DNA from: Buttiauxella izardii
GTDB lineage: Bacteria; Pseudomonadota; Gammaproteobacteria; Enterobacterales; Enterobacteriaceae
Assembly: GCF_003601925.1 (NCBI RefSeq)
Contig: NZ_QZWH01000006.1
Location: forward strand, 389,908 to 453,907
Direction of reading: 5' to 3'
Length of the DNA stretch: 64,000 nucleotides
Both the position numbers and the translations under genes were made by a program. The notes beneath the pieces were generated by a model. The model was not told the DNA's origin. It was given only the letters and a program-made list of their open reading frames with translations, and searched no databases. Below are positions 8,668 through 17,340 of the stretch, piece by piece (position 1 is the first letter of the stretch; each line of letters begins with the position of its first letter).

Positions 8668-9525
8668 TTAACCCGCAACCGCCATGCCAACGGTCATATG
8701 CAGGCCGTAAAAGATCCCACGGCCAATACATTCACCGATAACGACCAGTATCAATCCGACGAACAAACCGAGAGTTTTCGGCGATGAACGACGCAGCAGC
8801 GGGCAAATCCAGCAGCCCAGGCCAAGCGCCGACAGCGCAATACGCCACACTTGAAGCGAGGCATAATCAGGAACCAACGCGCTCGCTTGCTGCACCGAGC
8901 TGTGAATACCCGTCAGTTCACTGCCTTGCAGCACGATAACCGCCACCGCCACAAACAGTGCCAGCACGCTCAGCGTCGCCAGTTTGGTTTCATGGAAGGA
9001 TTTACCCACCGCGCGTAATAACAACGCCGCGAGCAGCGGGCCGCCCAGCACCACCGTGGTAAAGAAACTCAGCGTGGTGTAACCGTTGTGCCAGGTCGGA
9101 ACGGTGTCAATCTGGTAGACACGGGTCATTGCCCAGACAAAAACCAGCCCCAGCACCATGGTCGCCGCCAGCCATACACGGCCAATCGCCACCGGCATTT
9201 TGTTCAGTACGCTGAGCAACCACCAGAAACCACCCACCGCGAAGAACACGGAACCACTGGCAATTTCATTACTGAGCGCCGATTCCCCCACGCGATTGAG
9301 CGAGTTAAATGCGCGTAGCGGCGAGCCGAGGTGCATCACTGACGCCAGAAACGCAACGCCCATAATCACCCAGATAAAGAACATGGAACGAACGACTCTT
9401 TGCTGTAACTCGCTGTTGTTGCTCAGGGAATTCCATGCCAGCCCCATCACGATAACAGCCCCAACCACGCACTGGCCCAGTACGGTAAATAACACTAACG
9501 GCCATTCATGCCATCCGCTTCCCAT
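8668..9525 (-). CDS. ynfH: DMSO/selenate reductase membrane anchor DmsC/YnfH
   Basis: Integral membrane subunit of 285 residues with eight hydrophobic helices, of the DmsC family. It anchors the catalytic dimer on the periplasmic side and oxidises menaquinol. It starts MGSGWHEWPLVLFTVLGQ, the usual DmsC opening. The ribosome-binding site AAGGAGG is formed by the last codons of dmsB, and the start lies one base after the dmsB stop, so the two are coupled. Confidence 0.93.
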   Translation of the reverse strand: MGSGWHEWPLVLFTVLGQCVVGAVIVMGLAWNSLSNNSELQQRVVRSMFFIWVIMGVAFLASVMHLGSPLRAFNSLNRVGESALSNEIASGSVFFAVGGFWWLLSVLNKMPVAIGRVWLAATMVLGLVFVWAMTRVYQIDTVPTWHNGYTTLSFFTTVVLGGPLLAALLLRAVGKSFHETKLATLSVLALFVAVAVIVLQGSELTGIHSSVQQASALVPDYASLQVWRIALSALGLGCWICPLLRRSSPKTLGLFVGLILVVIGECIGRGIFYGLHMTVGMAVAG

Positions 9526-9526
9526 C

Positions 9527-10144
9527 TTAGACCTCCTTCGGGTTAGCCAGATAACCGGTTTTATCCCCGCAAGGACGGCTGTTGGCGTTAGGTTTAATCA
9601 CAATATTTGGCTTGGTAAAATGCGCTGATGGCAGCGGGGCGATTGCCGCCTGGGTGCCATATTTTTGGCGCAGTTCCGCAATCGGAGCCATATCCAGCGC
9701 ACGCAGCGGGCAAGATTCCACGCAAATCGGTTTCTTACCTTCGGCGATACGTGAATAGCAGCCATCGCATTTGGTCATGTGGCCTTTTTCGGCGTTGTAC
9801 TGCGGTGCGCCGTATGGGCAGGCCATGTGGCAGTAGCGGCAGCCGATACACACGTCTTCGTTAACGACCACAAAGCCATCTTCGCGTTTGTGCATCGCAC
9901 CACTCGGGCAGACTTTGGTACACGCCGGGTCTTCGCAGTGGTTGCAGGCAATCGACAAATAATATGCAAACACGTTTTGCTGCCAGACACCGTTGTCCTG
10001 CTGCCAGTCGCCGCCCGCATATTCATAAATGCGGCGGAAGCTGACATCCGGGCCTAAGTTTTTGTAATCTTTACACGCTAGCTCGCAAGTTTTGCATCCG
10101 GTACAGCGGCTGGAGTCTATGTAAAATCCGTATTGGGTGGTCAT
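9527..10144 (-). CDS. ynfG: DMSO/selenate reductase iron-sulfur subunit DmsB/YnfG
   Basis: Electron-transfer subunit of 205 residues carrying four [4Fe-4S] clusters. Four cysteine groups are visible: CTGCKTCELACK (residues 14-25), CNHCEDPACTKVCP, CIGCRYCHMACP and CDGCYSRI followed by CVESCP. It passes electrons from the DmsC-type anchor to the Mo-bisMGD subunit. AAGGAG lies 6 nt before the ATG, and 10 bp separate it from dmsA. Confidence 0.95.
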   Translation of the reverse strand: MTTQYGFYIDSSRCTGCKTCELACKDYKNLGPDVSFRRIYEYAGGDWQQDNGVWQQNVFAYYLSIACNHCEDPACTKVCPSGAMHKREDGFVVVNEDVCIGCRYCHMACPYGAPQYNAEKGHMTKCDGCYSRIAEGKKPICVESCPLRALDMAPIAELRQKYGTQAAIAPLPSAHFTKPNIVIKPNANSRPCGDKTGYLANPKEV

Positions 10145-10154
10145 TCGCTACTCC

Positions 10155-12599
10155 TTACGCCTTTTGGATATCAACCAGGTTGGTATGTTGTGGATTGCCT
10201 TTCGCCAGCGGTGAAGGGCGCTGCGTGGTCAACGTGTTGATGCATGAACCGTGATCAATCCGATCTCCCGTCATGTTGGCGTCGTGCCATGCGCCCTGGC
10301 CCATAGCGGTGACGCCCGGCATGATGCGTGGCGTGACTTTTGCTGGAATGCGCAATTCACCGCGCCCGTTAAACACGCGCACCATATCGCCGCTGGCGAT
10401 ACCACGGGCTTGCGCATCAATCGGGTTAATCCACACTTCCTGGCGGCAGGCGGCTTTCAGAATGTCGATGTTGCCGTAGCTCGAGTGGGTGCGGGCTTTG
10501 TAGTGGAAGCCGAACATTTGTAGCGGATAGGTGCTGCGTTCTGGCGCGTCCCAGCCGTCAAAGGTGGAAGCGTAAATGGGCAGTGGGCTGATGGTTTCGT
10601 CTTTTTCTAACTCCCAACTGGCGGCGATTTGCGCAAGCTGGCTCGAGTAGACTTCGATTTTCCCCGACGGCGTTTTTAGCGGGTTGGCGTCAGGATCTGC
10701 GCGGAATTCTTTGTACGCCACGAAATGCCCGTTCGGGTCTTTACGCTTATAAATCCCCATCGCGCGCAGTTCTTCATACGACGGTAATGCGGCGTCTTTT
10801 TCCAGCATCTTCGCATAGAGGTATTTCAGCCACTCTTCCTGGGTGCGGCCTTCAGTAAACTTCTGGTAGATATCTGGCCCGAGGCGGCGCGCCACTTCGC
10901 TGGTGATCCAGTAAATCGGCTTGCGTTCAAACTTCGGCGCGGTGGCGGGCTGGATGAAAATCAGATAGCCCATATTCCCGGCGTAGTCGTTCGGGATAAT
11001 GTCCTCTTGCTCGACGGTCATTAAATCAGGCAGCAAGATATCGGCGTACTTCGCCGATGAGGTCATAAAGTTTTCGATCACCACAATCATTTCGCACTGG
11101 CTGTCGTCTTGCAGAATGTCGTGGGTTTTATTGATGTCGGAATGCTGGTTGATAATGGTGTTACCGGCATAGTTCCAGATGAACTTAATCGGCACATCCA
11201 GCTTATCTTTACCGCGTACACCGTCTCGTTTAGCCGTCATTTCCGGGCCACGAGCGATGGCATCCGTCCAGCTAAAGCAGGAAATCTGCGTTTTCACCGG
11301 GTTGGTCAGCACCGGCATACGTTCGATGGTGATGGTGTACGTGGATTCGCGCGCGCCGCTGTTGCCGCCGTTCACGCCGACATTCCCGGTCAGAATCGGC
11401 AACATGGCGATGGCGCGAGAGGTTAGCTCGCCGTTGGCCTGGCGCTGTGGCCCCCAACCCTGAGCGATATACGCCGGTTTGGTGCTGCCAATTTCACGCG
11501 CCAGTTTGATGATTTTATCCACCGGAATACCGGTAATCGCCGACGCCCACTGCGGGGATTTTTCTACGCCGTCATCGCCCTGGCCGAGAATATAGGCTTT
11601 GTAATGGCCGTTAGCCGGTGCACCTTCCGGCAGCGTTTTTTCGTCATAACCGACGCAGTATTTATCGAGGAACGGCTGATCGACGAGGTTTTCGCTGATC
11701 AATACGTGGGCCAGACCGGCAACCAGCGCGGCGTCCGTTCCCGGGCGAATTGGCAGCCATTCATCCTCACGTCCGGCGGCGGTATCGGTGTAGCGGGGAT
11801 CGATAACGATCATCCGCGCATTCGAGCGTTCGCGAGCCTGTTCCAGATAATAAGTAATCCCACCACCGCTCATACGCGTTTCGGCGGGGTTATTCCCGAA
11901 TAACACCACCAATTTGCTGTTTTCAATATCGGAAGTGCTGTTGCCGTCGTTGCTGCCGTAGGTGTACGGCATGGCGCAGGCAATTTGCGCGGTACTGTAA
12001 GTGCCGTAGTGGCTGAGGAAGCCGCCATAGCTGTTCATCAGGCGGGCAACCAGGGAAGCGTAAGGTGAGGAACGCGTAATGTTGCCGCCAACAATGCCCG
12101 AGGTGTAGTTGATGTAAACCGCTTCGTTACCGTGCTTTTCCACCGTGCCTTTCAGGCTTTTGGTGATGGTATCGAGCGCTTCATCCCAGGAAATGCGTTC
12201 GAACTTCCCTTCACCACGCTTACCTACGCGTTTCATCGGGTAGTTCAGGCGTTCCGGGTGGTTTATACGACGGCGAATCGAGCGTCCACGCAGGCAAGCA
12301 CGCACCTGGTGATCGCCATAAATATCATGCCCGGTATTGTCGGTTTCAACCCAGGTGACTTCATTATCCGTGACGTGCAAACGCAAAGCGCAGCGACTGC
12401 CGCAGTTCACGGAGCACGCGCCCCAGACCACTTTCTCTTGTTCTGTACTTTGGTTTACGGCAGCGCCGACAGCGGTCGCCGCAGCACGCAAGCCAAAGGG
12501 CAGTGATATTCCACTGACCGCAACAGCCAGCCCACCAATGGCGCTGTTTTTCATCAGGTTTCGACGGGTGATTCCATCGGGGCAATTTTGGTTCGACAT
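10155..12599 (-). CDS. ynfF: Molybdopterin oxidoreductase catalytic subunit, DmsA/YnfE/YnfF type
   Basis: Tat-exported Mo-bisMGD enzyme of 814 residues. The leader has the twin-arginine motif TRRNLMK (residues 11-17), a hydrophobic stretch and an Ala-rich cleavage region. The [4Fe-4S] motif begins CSVNCGSRC and ends at C in VRACLRGR; a serine in GTYSTAQI is the likely Mo ligand. The C-terminal MopB-binding barrel is complete. YnfE/YnfF-type enzymes reduce selenate and, with partners, DMSO. E. coli has two tandem paralogues (ynfE, ynfF); here only one is present, so the symbol is approximate. Start: GGAG 6 nt upstream. Confidence 0.93.
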   Translation of the reverse strand: MSNQNCPDGITRRNLMKNSAIGGLAVAVSGISLPFGLRAAATAVGAAVNQSTEQEKVVWGACSVNCGSRCALRLHVTDNEVTWVETDNTGHDIYGDHQVRACLRGRSIRRRINHPERLNYPMKRVGKRGEGKFERISWDEALDTITKSLKGTVEKHGNEAVYINYTSGIVGGNITRSSPYASLVARLMNSYGGFLSHYGTYSTAQIACAMPYTYGSNDGNSTSDIENSKLVVLFGNNPAETRMSGGGITYYLEQARERSNARMIVIDPRYTDTAAGREDEWLPIRPGTDAALVAGLAHVLISENLVDQPFLDKYCVGYDEKTLPEGAPANGHYKAYILGQGDDGVEKSPQWASAITGIPVDKIIKLAREIGSTKPAYIAQGWGPQRQANGELTSRAIAMLPILTGNVGVNGGNSGARESTYTITIERMPVLTNPVKTQISCFSWTDAIARGPEMTAKRDGVRGKDKLDVPIKFIWNYAGNTIINQHSDINKTHDILQDDSQCEMIVVIENFMTSSAKYADILLPDLMTVEQEDIIPNDYAGNMGYLIFIQPATAPKFERKPIYWITSEVARRLGPDIYQKFTEGRTQEEWLKYLYAKMLEKDAALPSYEELRAMGIYKRKDPNGHFVAYKEFRADPDANPLKTPSGKIEVYSSQLAQIAASWELEKDETISPLPIYASTFDGWDAPERSTYPLQMFGFHYKARTHSSYGNIDILKAACRQEVWINPIDAQARGIASGDMVRVFNGRGELRIPAKVTPRIMPGVTAMGQGAWHDANMTGDRIDHGSCINTLTTQRPSPLAKGNPQHTNLVDIQKA

Positions 12600-12740
12600 A
12601 ACTCACTCCATGACGTGTCATCTCAGGTCGGGATGTCATTGTTGTTATTGTTTTAGGTGTAATGACGGTGTGCGAAATATTGCTTAACAAGCGAATATTA
12701 TCGTCGGCAATGAGTTTTACTCATTTAGGGGTAGAGTTTG

Positions 12741-12754
12741 TTAACACGGGTCAA
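12741..12754 (-). promoter_or_regulatory. Possible FNR site upstream of the dms operon
   Basis: Read on the minus strand this is TTGAC-N4-GTTAA, seven of ten matches to the FNR dyad TTGAT-N4-ATCAA. FNR activates dms/ynf operons in E. coli, and position upstream of dmsA fits, but the match is weak. Confidence 0.35.
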
Positions 12755-12834
12755 AGTTAGTGCGGACTTTTGAATGAAAGTTGACTTGTATGGTGCAGGG
12801 GGAGAGGCGGGGCTGTTATGCCCCGTTTGAAAGT

Positions 12835-13137
12835 TTACTGCGGCTCAGTCTGTGTTCCATCCTGAGTGGTACTGCCGCTGGCCGGATTGTTACCGCTGCT
12901 GGTACGGGTATAGAGGATTTTCTGCGTATCATTGGCGCAGTGCCCAACCACTTGTGCATCGGGTTGGTCGGCCTGATCGTTTGGAACAATCGTCAAACTA
13001 AATCCCGACTCCGGGACGCCGTTGTTAATGATCTTTTGCTGAATGTCGGCCTTAACTTTATCGCATGATGTCTGCGCGGCGAGCACTGGCGTGGTCGCAA
13101 TTAATAGACATACACCCAGCCAAATCGAGTGTTTCAT
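12835..13137 (-). CDS. ynfD: YnfD, small secreted DUF1161 protein
   Basis: The 100-residue product has a signal peptide (MKHSIWLGVCLLIATTPVLAA, cleavage near residue 21) and a short DUF1161 domain with two cysteines (SCDK and GHCAND) that may form a disulfide in the periplasm. Residues such as INNGVPESGFSLTIVPNDQ are strongly conserved in YnfD proteins. The function is unknown. A GGAAGAG stretch precedes the ATG. It is divergent from ynfC, with which it shares a roughly 110-bp promoter region. Confidence 0.9.
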   Translation of the reverse strand: MKHSIWLGVCLLIATTPVLAAQTSCDKVKADIQQKIINNGVPESGFSLTIVPNDQADQPDAQVVGHCANDTQKILYTRTSSGNNPASGSTTQDGTQTEPQ

Positions 13138-13246
13138 GATCTCTTCCTTATGTTGAGAGTGCCATTAAAGAATAGTCGCATTAGTGTAAAGCGCTGTATT
13201 TGCTTATATCATGAATGTTACCTATCAAGTCGATGACAGGATTTAC

Positions 13247-13957
13247 GTGAAGAAAATCATTATCCTCTGTGCGCTGGCGGTGTCTATTGCCGGGTGTGAC
13301 AATCAGAACAATACCCTTTCATACACGCCTGAAATGGCGAGTTTCTCGAACGAATTTGATTTTGACCCGCTGCGTGGGCCGGTCAAAGATTTCAGCCAGA
13401 CGCTCATCAATGAAAAGGGCGAAGTGATTAAACGCGTGGTGGGTCTGGTATCGGAAGAAGGGTGTTTCAACGAGCTCGAATTTCACGATCTGGAAAACAA
13501 TTCCGGAGCCACGCTGGTGCTGGATGCCAATTATTATCTTGATGCTGTGAGCCGTGAAAGGCGCGTCAAACTCCAGGGGAAATGCCAACTGGCGGAGTTG
13601 CCCGGTGTGGCGGTGACTTATGAAACGGACGACAATGGTTTTGTAGTCGCGGCACATGGCGAAGGCACATCCATCACATATCAATATGACGCTGATGGCT
13701 ATCCGTTAGGTAAAACTACCAAGGCAAAAACCGACACTCTGGCCATCACCGCGAAAGCGGGCAGCGACAATAAGAAAAAACTCGACTACACCTCTGAAAG
13801 CACGCTTAACGGCAAAGCTATCGCGATGGTGAAACAAACCTGTGATTACGACGGCCATTTCAACCCGCTGGAGTGCGTGCTGAGTATCACCGATGAAAGT
13901 GTCAAACCGCCAAAAATGGAAAGTTACACCATTAAAAACAACATCAATTATTATTGA
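13247..13957 (+). CDS. ynfC: YnfC, UPF0257 lipoprotein
   Basis: Predicted outer-membrane lipoprotein of unknown function. The GTG at 13247 has AGGA 5 nt upstream and gives 236 residues, the same length as E. coli YnfC; the in-frame ATG at 13211 would precede the signal peptide by 12 residues. The lipobox is LAVSIAGC with the lipidated cysteine near residue 17. The core PEMASFSNEFDFDPLRGPVKDF is almost identical to E. coli. It has 24 bp to the following symporter gene and may be co-transcribed with it. Confidence 0.92.
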   Translation: MKKIIILCALAVSIAGCDNQNNTLSYTPEMASFSNEFDFDPLRGPVKDFSQTLINEKGEVIKRVVGLVSEEGCFNELEFHDLENNSGATLVLDANYYLDAVSRERRVKLQGKCQLAELPGVAVTYETDDNGFVVAAHGEGTSITYQYDADGYPLGKTTKAKTDTLAITAKAGSDNKKKLDYTSESTLNGKAIAMVKQTCDYDGHFNPLECVLSITDESVKPPKMESYTIKNNINYY

Positions 13958-13981
13958 TCATCAGCCTGTTAAGGAAACCGG

Positions 13982-14980
13982 ATGAACTGGTTACAGCGTC
14001 TTAAAATTGATACTTTCTTGCTGGTGATGATCGCGGTGGTGGTGGTCGCGTCGCTATTCCCCTGCGAAGGCGTGGTCAAAACTGCGTTTGAATACCTGAC
14101 CACGGCGGCTATTGCACTGCTGTTCTTTATGCATGGTGCCAAGCTCTCGCGCGATGCGATTGTTGCTGGTATCGGGCACTGGAAATTACACCTCGTGGTG
14201 TTCCTCAGCACCTTTGCGCTGTTCCCGTTATTGGGGCTGGCGATGGGTTTTCTCTCGCCCGCTATTCTTAATCAGCCGCTGTATATGGGCTTCCTTTATC
14301 TTTGTGCGTTACCGGCTACCGTGCAGTCAGCCATCGCGTTTACGTCGGTTGCGGGCGGCAACGTCGCAGCAGCGGTGTGTAGCGCTTCGGCTTCCAGCAT
14401 TCTGGGGATTTTCCTGTCGCCGGTTTTGGTCGGTGCGCTGATGAACACCCAGGAAGGCTCCACCGACACGTTGCATGCGATTGGTAAAATTGTGCTGCAA
14501 CTGATGGTGCCGTTTGTGGTGGGGCATTTATCGCGCCCGTTGATTGGCCGCTGGGTCGATAAACATAAAAAGTTGATCAGCCTGACCGACCGTTCGTCCA
14601 TTTTGCTGGTGGTGTATGTGGCATTTAGCGAAGCGGTGGTGGAAGGGATCTGGCATCAGGTTAATGGCTATTCGCTGCTGGCGGTGCTCGGTTGTTCGAT
14701 TGTTTTGCTGGCGATTGTGCTGGTGATCAACACCTGGGTTGCGCGCTTGATGGGCTTTAATACCGCCGACGAAATCACGATTGTGTTTTGCGGCTCGAAG
14801 AAAAGTCTGGCGAATGGCATACCGATGGCGAACGTGTTATTCCCGGCAAGCGCTGTGGGCATGATGGTGCTGCCGCTGATGATTTTCCATCAGGTGCAAT
14901 TGATGGTTTGCGCGGTGCTGGCGCAACGTTATGCGAAGAAAACAGCGAAGGAAAAAAGAGCGCTTGAGTCAGTTTCCTGA
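13982..14980 (+). CDS. YfeH-like bile acid:sodium symporter family protein
   Basis: Inner-membrane transporter of the SBF/BASS superfamily, YfeH branch, 332 residues with about ten helices. The signature segments match E. coli YfeH closely: TTAAIALLFFMHGAKLSR, PATVQSAIAFTS, GGNVAAAVCSASAS and FCGSKKSLANGIPMAN. The substrate is unknown; the family moves organic anions with sodium. In E. coli yfeH lies elsewhere, so its place between ynfC and add is a lineage-specific insertion or a paralogue. AAGGA precedes the start. The last codons form part of a strong hairpin that serves as the add terminator. Confidence 0.85.
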   Translation: MNWLQRLKIDTFLLVMIAVVVVASLFPCEGVVKTAFEYLTTAAIALLFFMHGAKLSRDAIVAGIGHWKLHLVVFLSTFALFPLLGLAMGFLSPAILNQPLYMGFLYLCALPATVQSAIAFTSVAGGNVAAAVCSASASSILGIFLSPVLVGALMNTQEGSTDTLHAIGKIVLQLMVPFVVGHLSRPLIGRWVDKHKKLISLTDRSSILLVVYVAFSEAVVEGIWHQVNGYSLLAVLGCSIVLLAIVLVINTWVARLMGFNTADEITIVFCGSKKSLANGIPMANVLFPASAVGMMVLPLMIFHQVQLMVCAVLAQRYAKKTAKEKRALESVS

Positions 14981-14988
14981 CTCAAGCG
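14961..14988 (-). terminator. Intrinsic terminator for add, inside the end of the upstream symporter gene
   Basis: Perfect 12-bp arms CGCTTGAGTCAG and CTGACTCAAGCG surround TTTC. On the minus strand the stem is followed by CTCTTTTTTCC, a U-tract, so it ends add transcription. Its plus-strand face has no U-tract, although it includes the stop codon of the convergent symporter gene. Confidence 0.8.
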
Positions 14989-14997
14989 TGGAGAAGA

Positions 14998-15999
14998 TTA
15001 AGCGGCGCGAACTTTAGCGATCAGCGCCTGCTTTTCTGCATCAGACAGGAAAGCGATTTTCAAACCATTCTCTTGTGCGGTGCGAATCTGCGCCGTACTC
15101 AAACCCGCCTGCGGTGCGGCAACTGTGTATTCATGAATAATATCAATCCCCTGAACCGCCGGGTCATCGGTATTAATCGTCGCCAGCACACCATGATTCA
15201 GGAAAGTGATCAGCGGGTGTTTATCAAGAGAAGCGACGGTGCTGGTCTGAATATTCGACGTCAGGCAAGACTCAATCCCGATACCGTGTTCAGCCAGGAA
15301 ATCCATCAACACCGGGTCTTCAACGGCTTTCACACCGTGGCCGATACGTTTTGCGCCTAGTTCACGAATCGCCTGCCAGATGCTTTCCGGGCCTGCCGCT
15401 TCACCTGCGTGAACGGTAATGTGCCAGCCCGCGTCACGCGCACGGTTGAAATGGTTGAGGAACAAACTGCCTGGGAAACCTAACTCATCGCCCGCAAGAT
15501 CAAGCGCGGTAATTGAATCGCGATGGGCGAGCAGCGCTTCGAGTTCAGCCAGGCAAGCGGCTTCACCAAACGTACGGCTCATAATGCCAATCAAACGCGC
15601 TTCAACACCAAAATCGCGGCAACCCTGGCGCACACCTTCGATAACCGCTTCTACCACGCCTGCAACGGGCAGGTTATGGTTCATCGCCATATAGCCTGGC
15701 GAAAAACGCAATTCGACATAATGCAGGCCGTTACGCGCCGCATCTTCAATGTTTTCCCACGCCACGCGCCGGCAGGCATCCAGGTCAGCCAGGACTTTCA
15801 CGCCCCAGTCTAGCTTTTGCAGGAAGCTCACCAGGTCAGGCGCGGTTTCGACAACTTGTACATGTGGACGAAGTGCTTCAAGGGAATCTGCCGGAAGCGG
15901 CAAATTAAACTGGCGGCCGAGGTCAAGGATGGTTTGTGCACGAATATTGCCATCAAGGTGGCGGTGCAAATCAGTTAACGGCAGGGTGGTATCAATCAT
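14998..15999 (-). CDS. add: Adenosine deaminase
   Basis: Zinc hydrolase that converts adenosine and deoxyadenosine to inosine and deoxyinosine in purine salvage. The 333-residue product has the metal motif HRHLDG (residues 12-17), the [11 protein letters not shown] segment with the third histidine and catalytic glutamate, the HG of RIGHGVK, the ESCLTSN loop and the NTDDPAV aspartate pair. It is monocistronic, facing the YfeH-like gene tail to tail, with a strong terminator immediately downstream. Confidence 0.97.
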   Translation of the reverse strand: MIDTTLPLTDLHRHLDGNIRAQTILDLGRQFNLPLPADSLEALRPHVQVVETAPDLVSFLQKLDWGVKVLADLDACRRVAWENIEDAARNGLHYVELRFSPGYMAMNHNLPVAGVVEAVIEGVRQGCRDFGVEARLIGIMSRTFGEAACLAELEALLAHRDSITALDLAGDELGFPGSLFLNHFNRARDAGWHITVHAGEAAGPESIWQAIRELGAKRIGHGVKAVEDPVLMDFLAEHGIGIESCLTSNIQTSTVASLDKHPLITFLNHGVLATINTDDPAVQGIDIIHEYTVAAPQAGLSTAQIRTAQENGLKIAFLSDAEKQALIAKVRAA

Positions 16000-16080
16000 G
16001 GTCGCACTCTTTATTTTGATTTAAGTGCGTAACAGTATAAAAACAAACGCACCTAAATAGCTACGTTGCGCAAATAAAAA

Positions 16081-16096
16081 GGGGAGTTTCCTCCCC
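16081..16096 (-). terminator. Intrinsic terminator for malY
   Basis: GGGGAG and CTCCCC arms around a 4-base loop. On the minus strand the stem is followed by TTTTTATTTG. It lies 16 bp past the malY stop codon, between malY and add. Confidence 0.75.
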
Positions 16097-16111
16097 AGTA
16101 TTCGGAAAAAG

Positions 16112-17284
16112 CTATTGCAACGACTTAATGGCCGCAATCAGGCGTTTAACGCCTTCTTCAAGCTTAACGCGTGGGCAACCGGCGTTGAGGCGTACAAAGC
16201 CTTTCCCTTCTTCGCCATAAGTATATCCCGGCATAATCGCCACTTTTTGCTGCTCGATCAGCGCTTTTTGCAGTGCATTGTCATCAATGCCCAGCGGGCG
16301 CAAATCAATCCATGCCAGATAGGTGGATTCTGGCGGCTGCCAGTTTAGTTGCGCAAACTCGCTGTTTAACGCATACGCCACATAGCGAAGATTGCTTTGC
16401 AGATATCCGCGTAGCTCATCTAACCACGCAGCCCCTTCCTGATAAGCGGCAATATGCGCAACGACCGCAAGAATTGCGGGGGAGGAAAGCCCGTCCTGGC
16501 CTTTCAGCACGCTCAGGTATTTCTGGCGTTCATCGGCATCGTTAATCAGGCCGTAAGCGCCGGTTAATGCTGGAATGTTGAAACTTTTGGAACCGGAAGT
16601 GAACAGCGCCCACTGGCCTTTGCCGACTTCATTCCATGGTGTGTGTTGGTGGCCTTGCCAAATCATATCCATATGGATTTCATCGCTGATCACCCGCACG
16701 CCGTGGCGTTCGCAAAGCGTCGCCATGGTGTCGAGCTCCTCGCGCGTCCACACTTTACCGGTTGGGTTTTGCGGGCTGCACAACAGCATGATTTTGCATT
16801 CAGGCTTTGCCAGTTGCGCTTCAAGTGCGGCCATATCGCACATCCAGTGACCGTCAGTTTTATGCAGCGGCGCACTAAATACCTGGCGCTGATTACCTTC
16901 AATCGCTTTATAAAATGCGTCATAGGCTGGTGTGTGGATAAGCACCGCATCGCCCGGCTCTGACCACTGGCGAATCAGCTGCGAAACCATGTAGATAACC
17001 GACGGGCCATACACCACGGATTCTTTATCAATCACGCTGTTAAAACGAACGTTGTACCAGTGAGCAATCGCGGCCAGAAACTCGTCATTCTTCCAGCGGC
17101 TGTAACCTAATACGCCGTGAGATAAACGTTTTTGCAGAGCTTCAAGAATGACCGGAGCGGTCGGGAAATCCATATCGGAGATAGTGAAGGGCAGAAGGTC
17201 GGCGGCACCAAAGCGGTCTGCGACATAATCCCACTGGGTACACCAGGTTCCGTGACGGTCAACGGGGGTGGAGAAATCGAACAT
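16112..17284 (-). CDS. malY: MalY, PLP-dependent cystathionine beta-lyase / maltose-regulon modulator
   Basis: Fold-type I aminotransferase-like enzyme with cystathionine beta-lyase (C-S lyase) activity. In E. coli it also binds MalT and represses the maltose regulon. The 390 residues match E. coli MalY in length; the PLP lysine is K233 in TSGSKSFNIPAL, with SPQNPTG and ISDEIHMD upstream. ATG at 17284, with GAGGT just upstream, reproduces the E. coli start MFDFS; an in-frame codon at 17305 would add seven residues. It follows malX by 56 bp in the same transcription unit. Confidence 0.96.
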   Translation of the reverse strand: MFDFSTPVDRHGTWCTQWDYVADRFGAADLLPFTISDMDFPTAPVILEALQKRLSHGVLGYSRWKNDEFLAAIAHWYNVRFNSVIDKESVVYGPSVIYMVSQLIRQWSEPGDAVLIHTPAYDAFYKAIEGNQRQVFSAPLHKTDGHWMCDMAALEAQLAKPECKIMLLCSPQNPTGKVWTREELDTMATLCERHGVRVISDEIHMDMIWQGHQHTPWNEVGKGQWALFTSGSKSFNIPALTGAYGLINDADERQKYLSVLKGQDGLSSPAILAVVAHIAAYQEGAAWLDELRGYLQSNLRYVAYALNSEFAQLNWQPPESTYLAWIDLRPLGIDDNALQKALIEQQKVAIMPGYTYGEEGKGFVRLNAGCPRVKLEEGVKRLIAAIKSLQ

Positions 17285-17340
17285 ATCACCTCGCAACAAT
17301 ATCATCTTGCAACAAAGGGCGCCGCAGCGCCCATTGTGAT

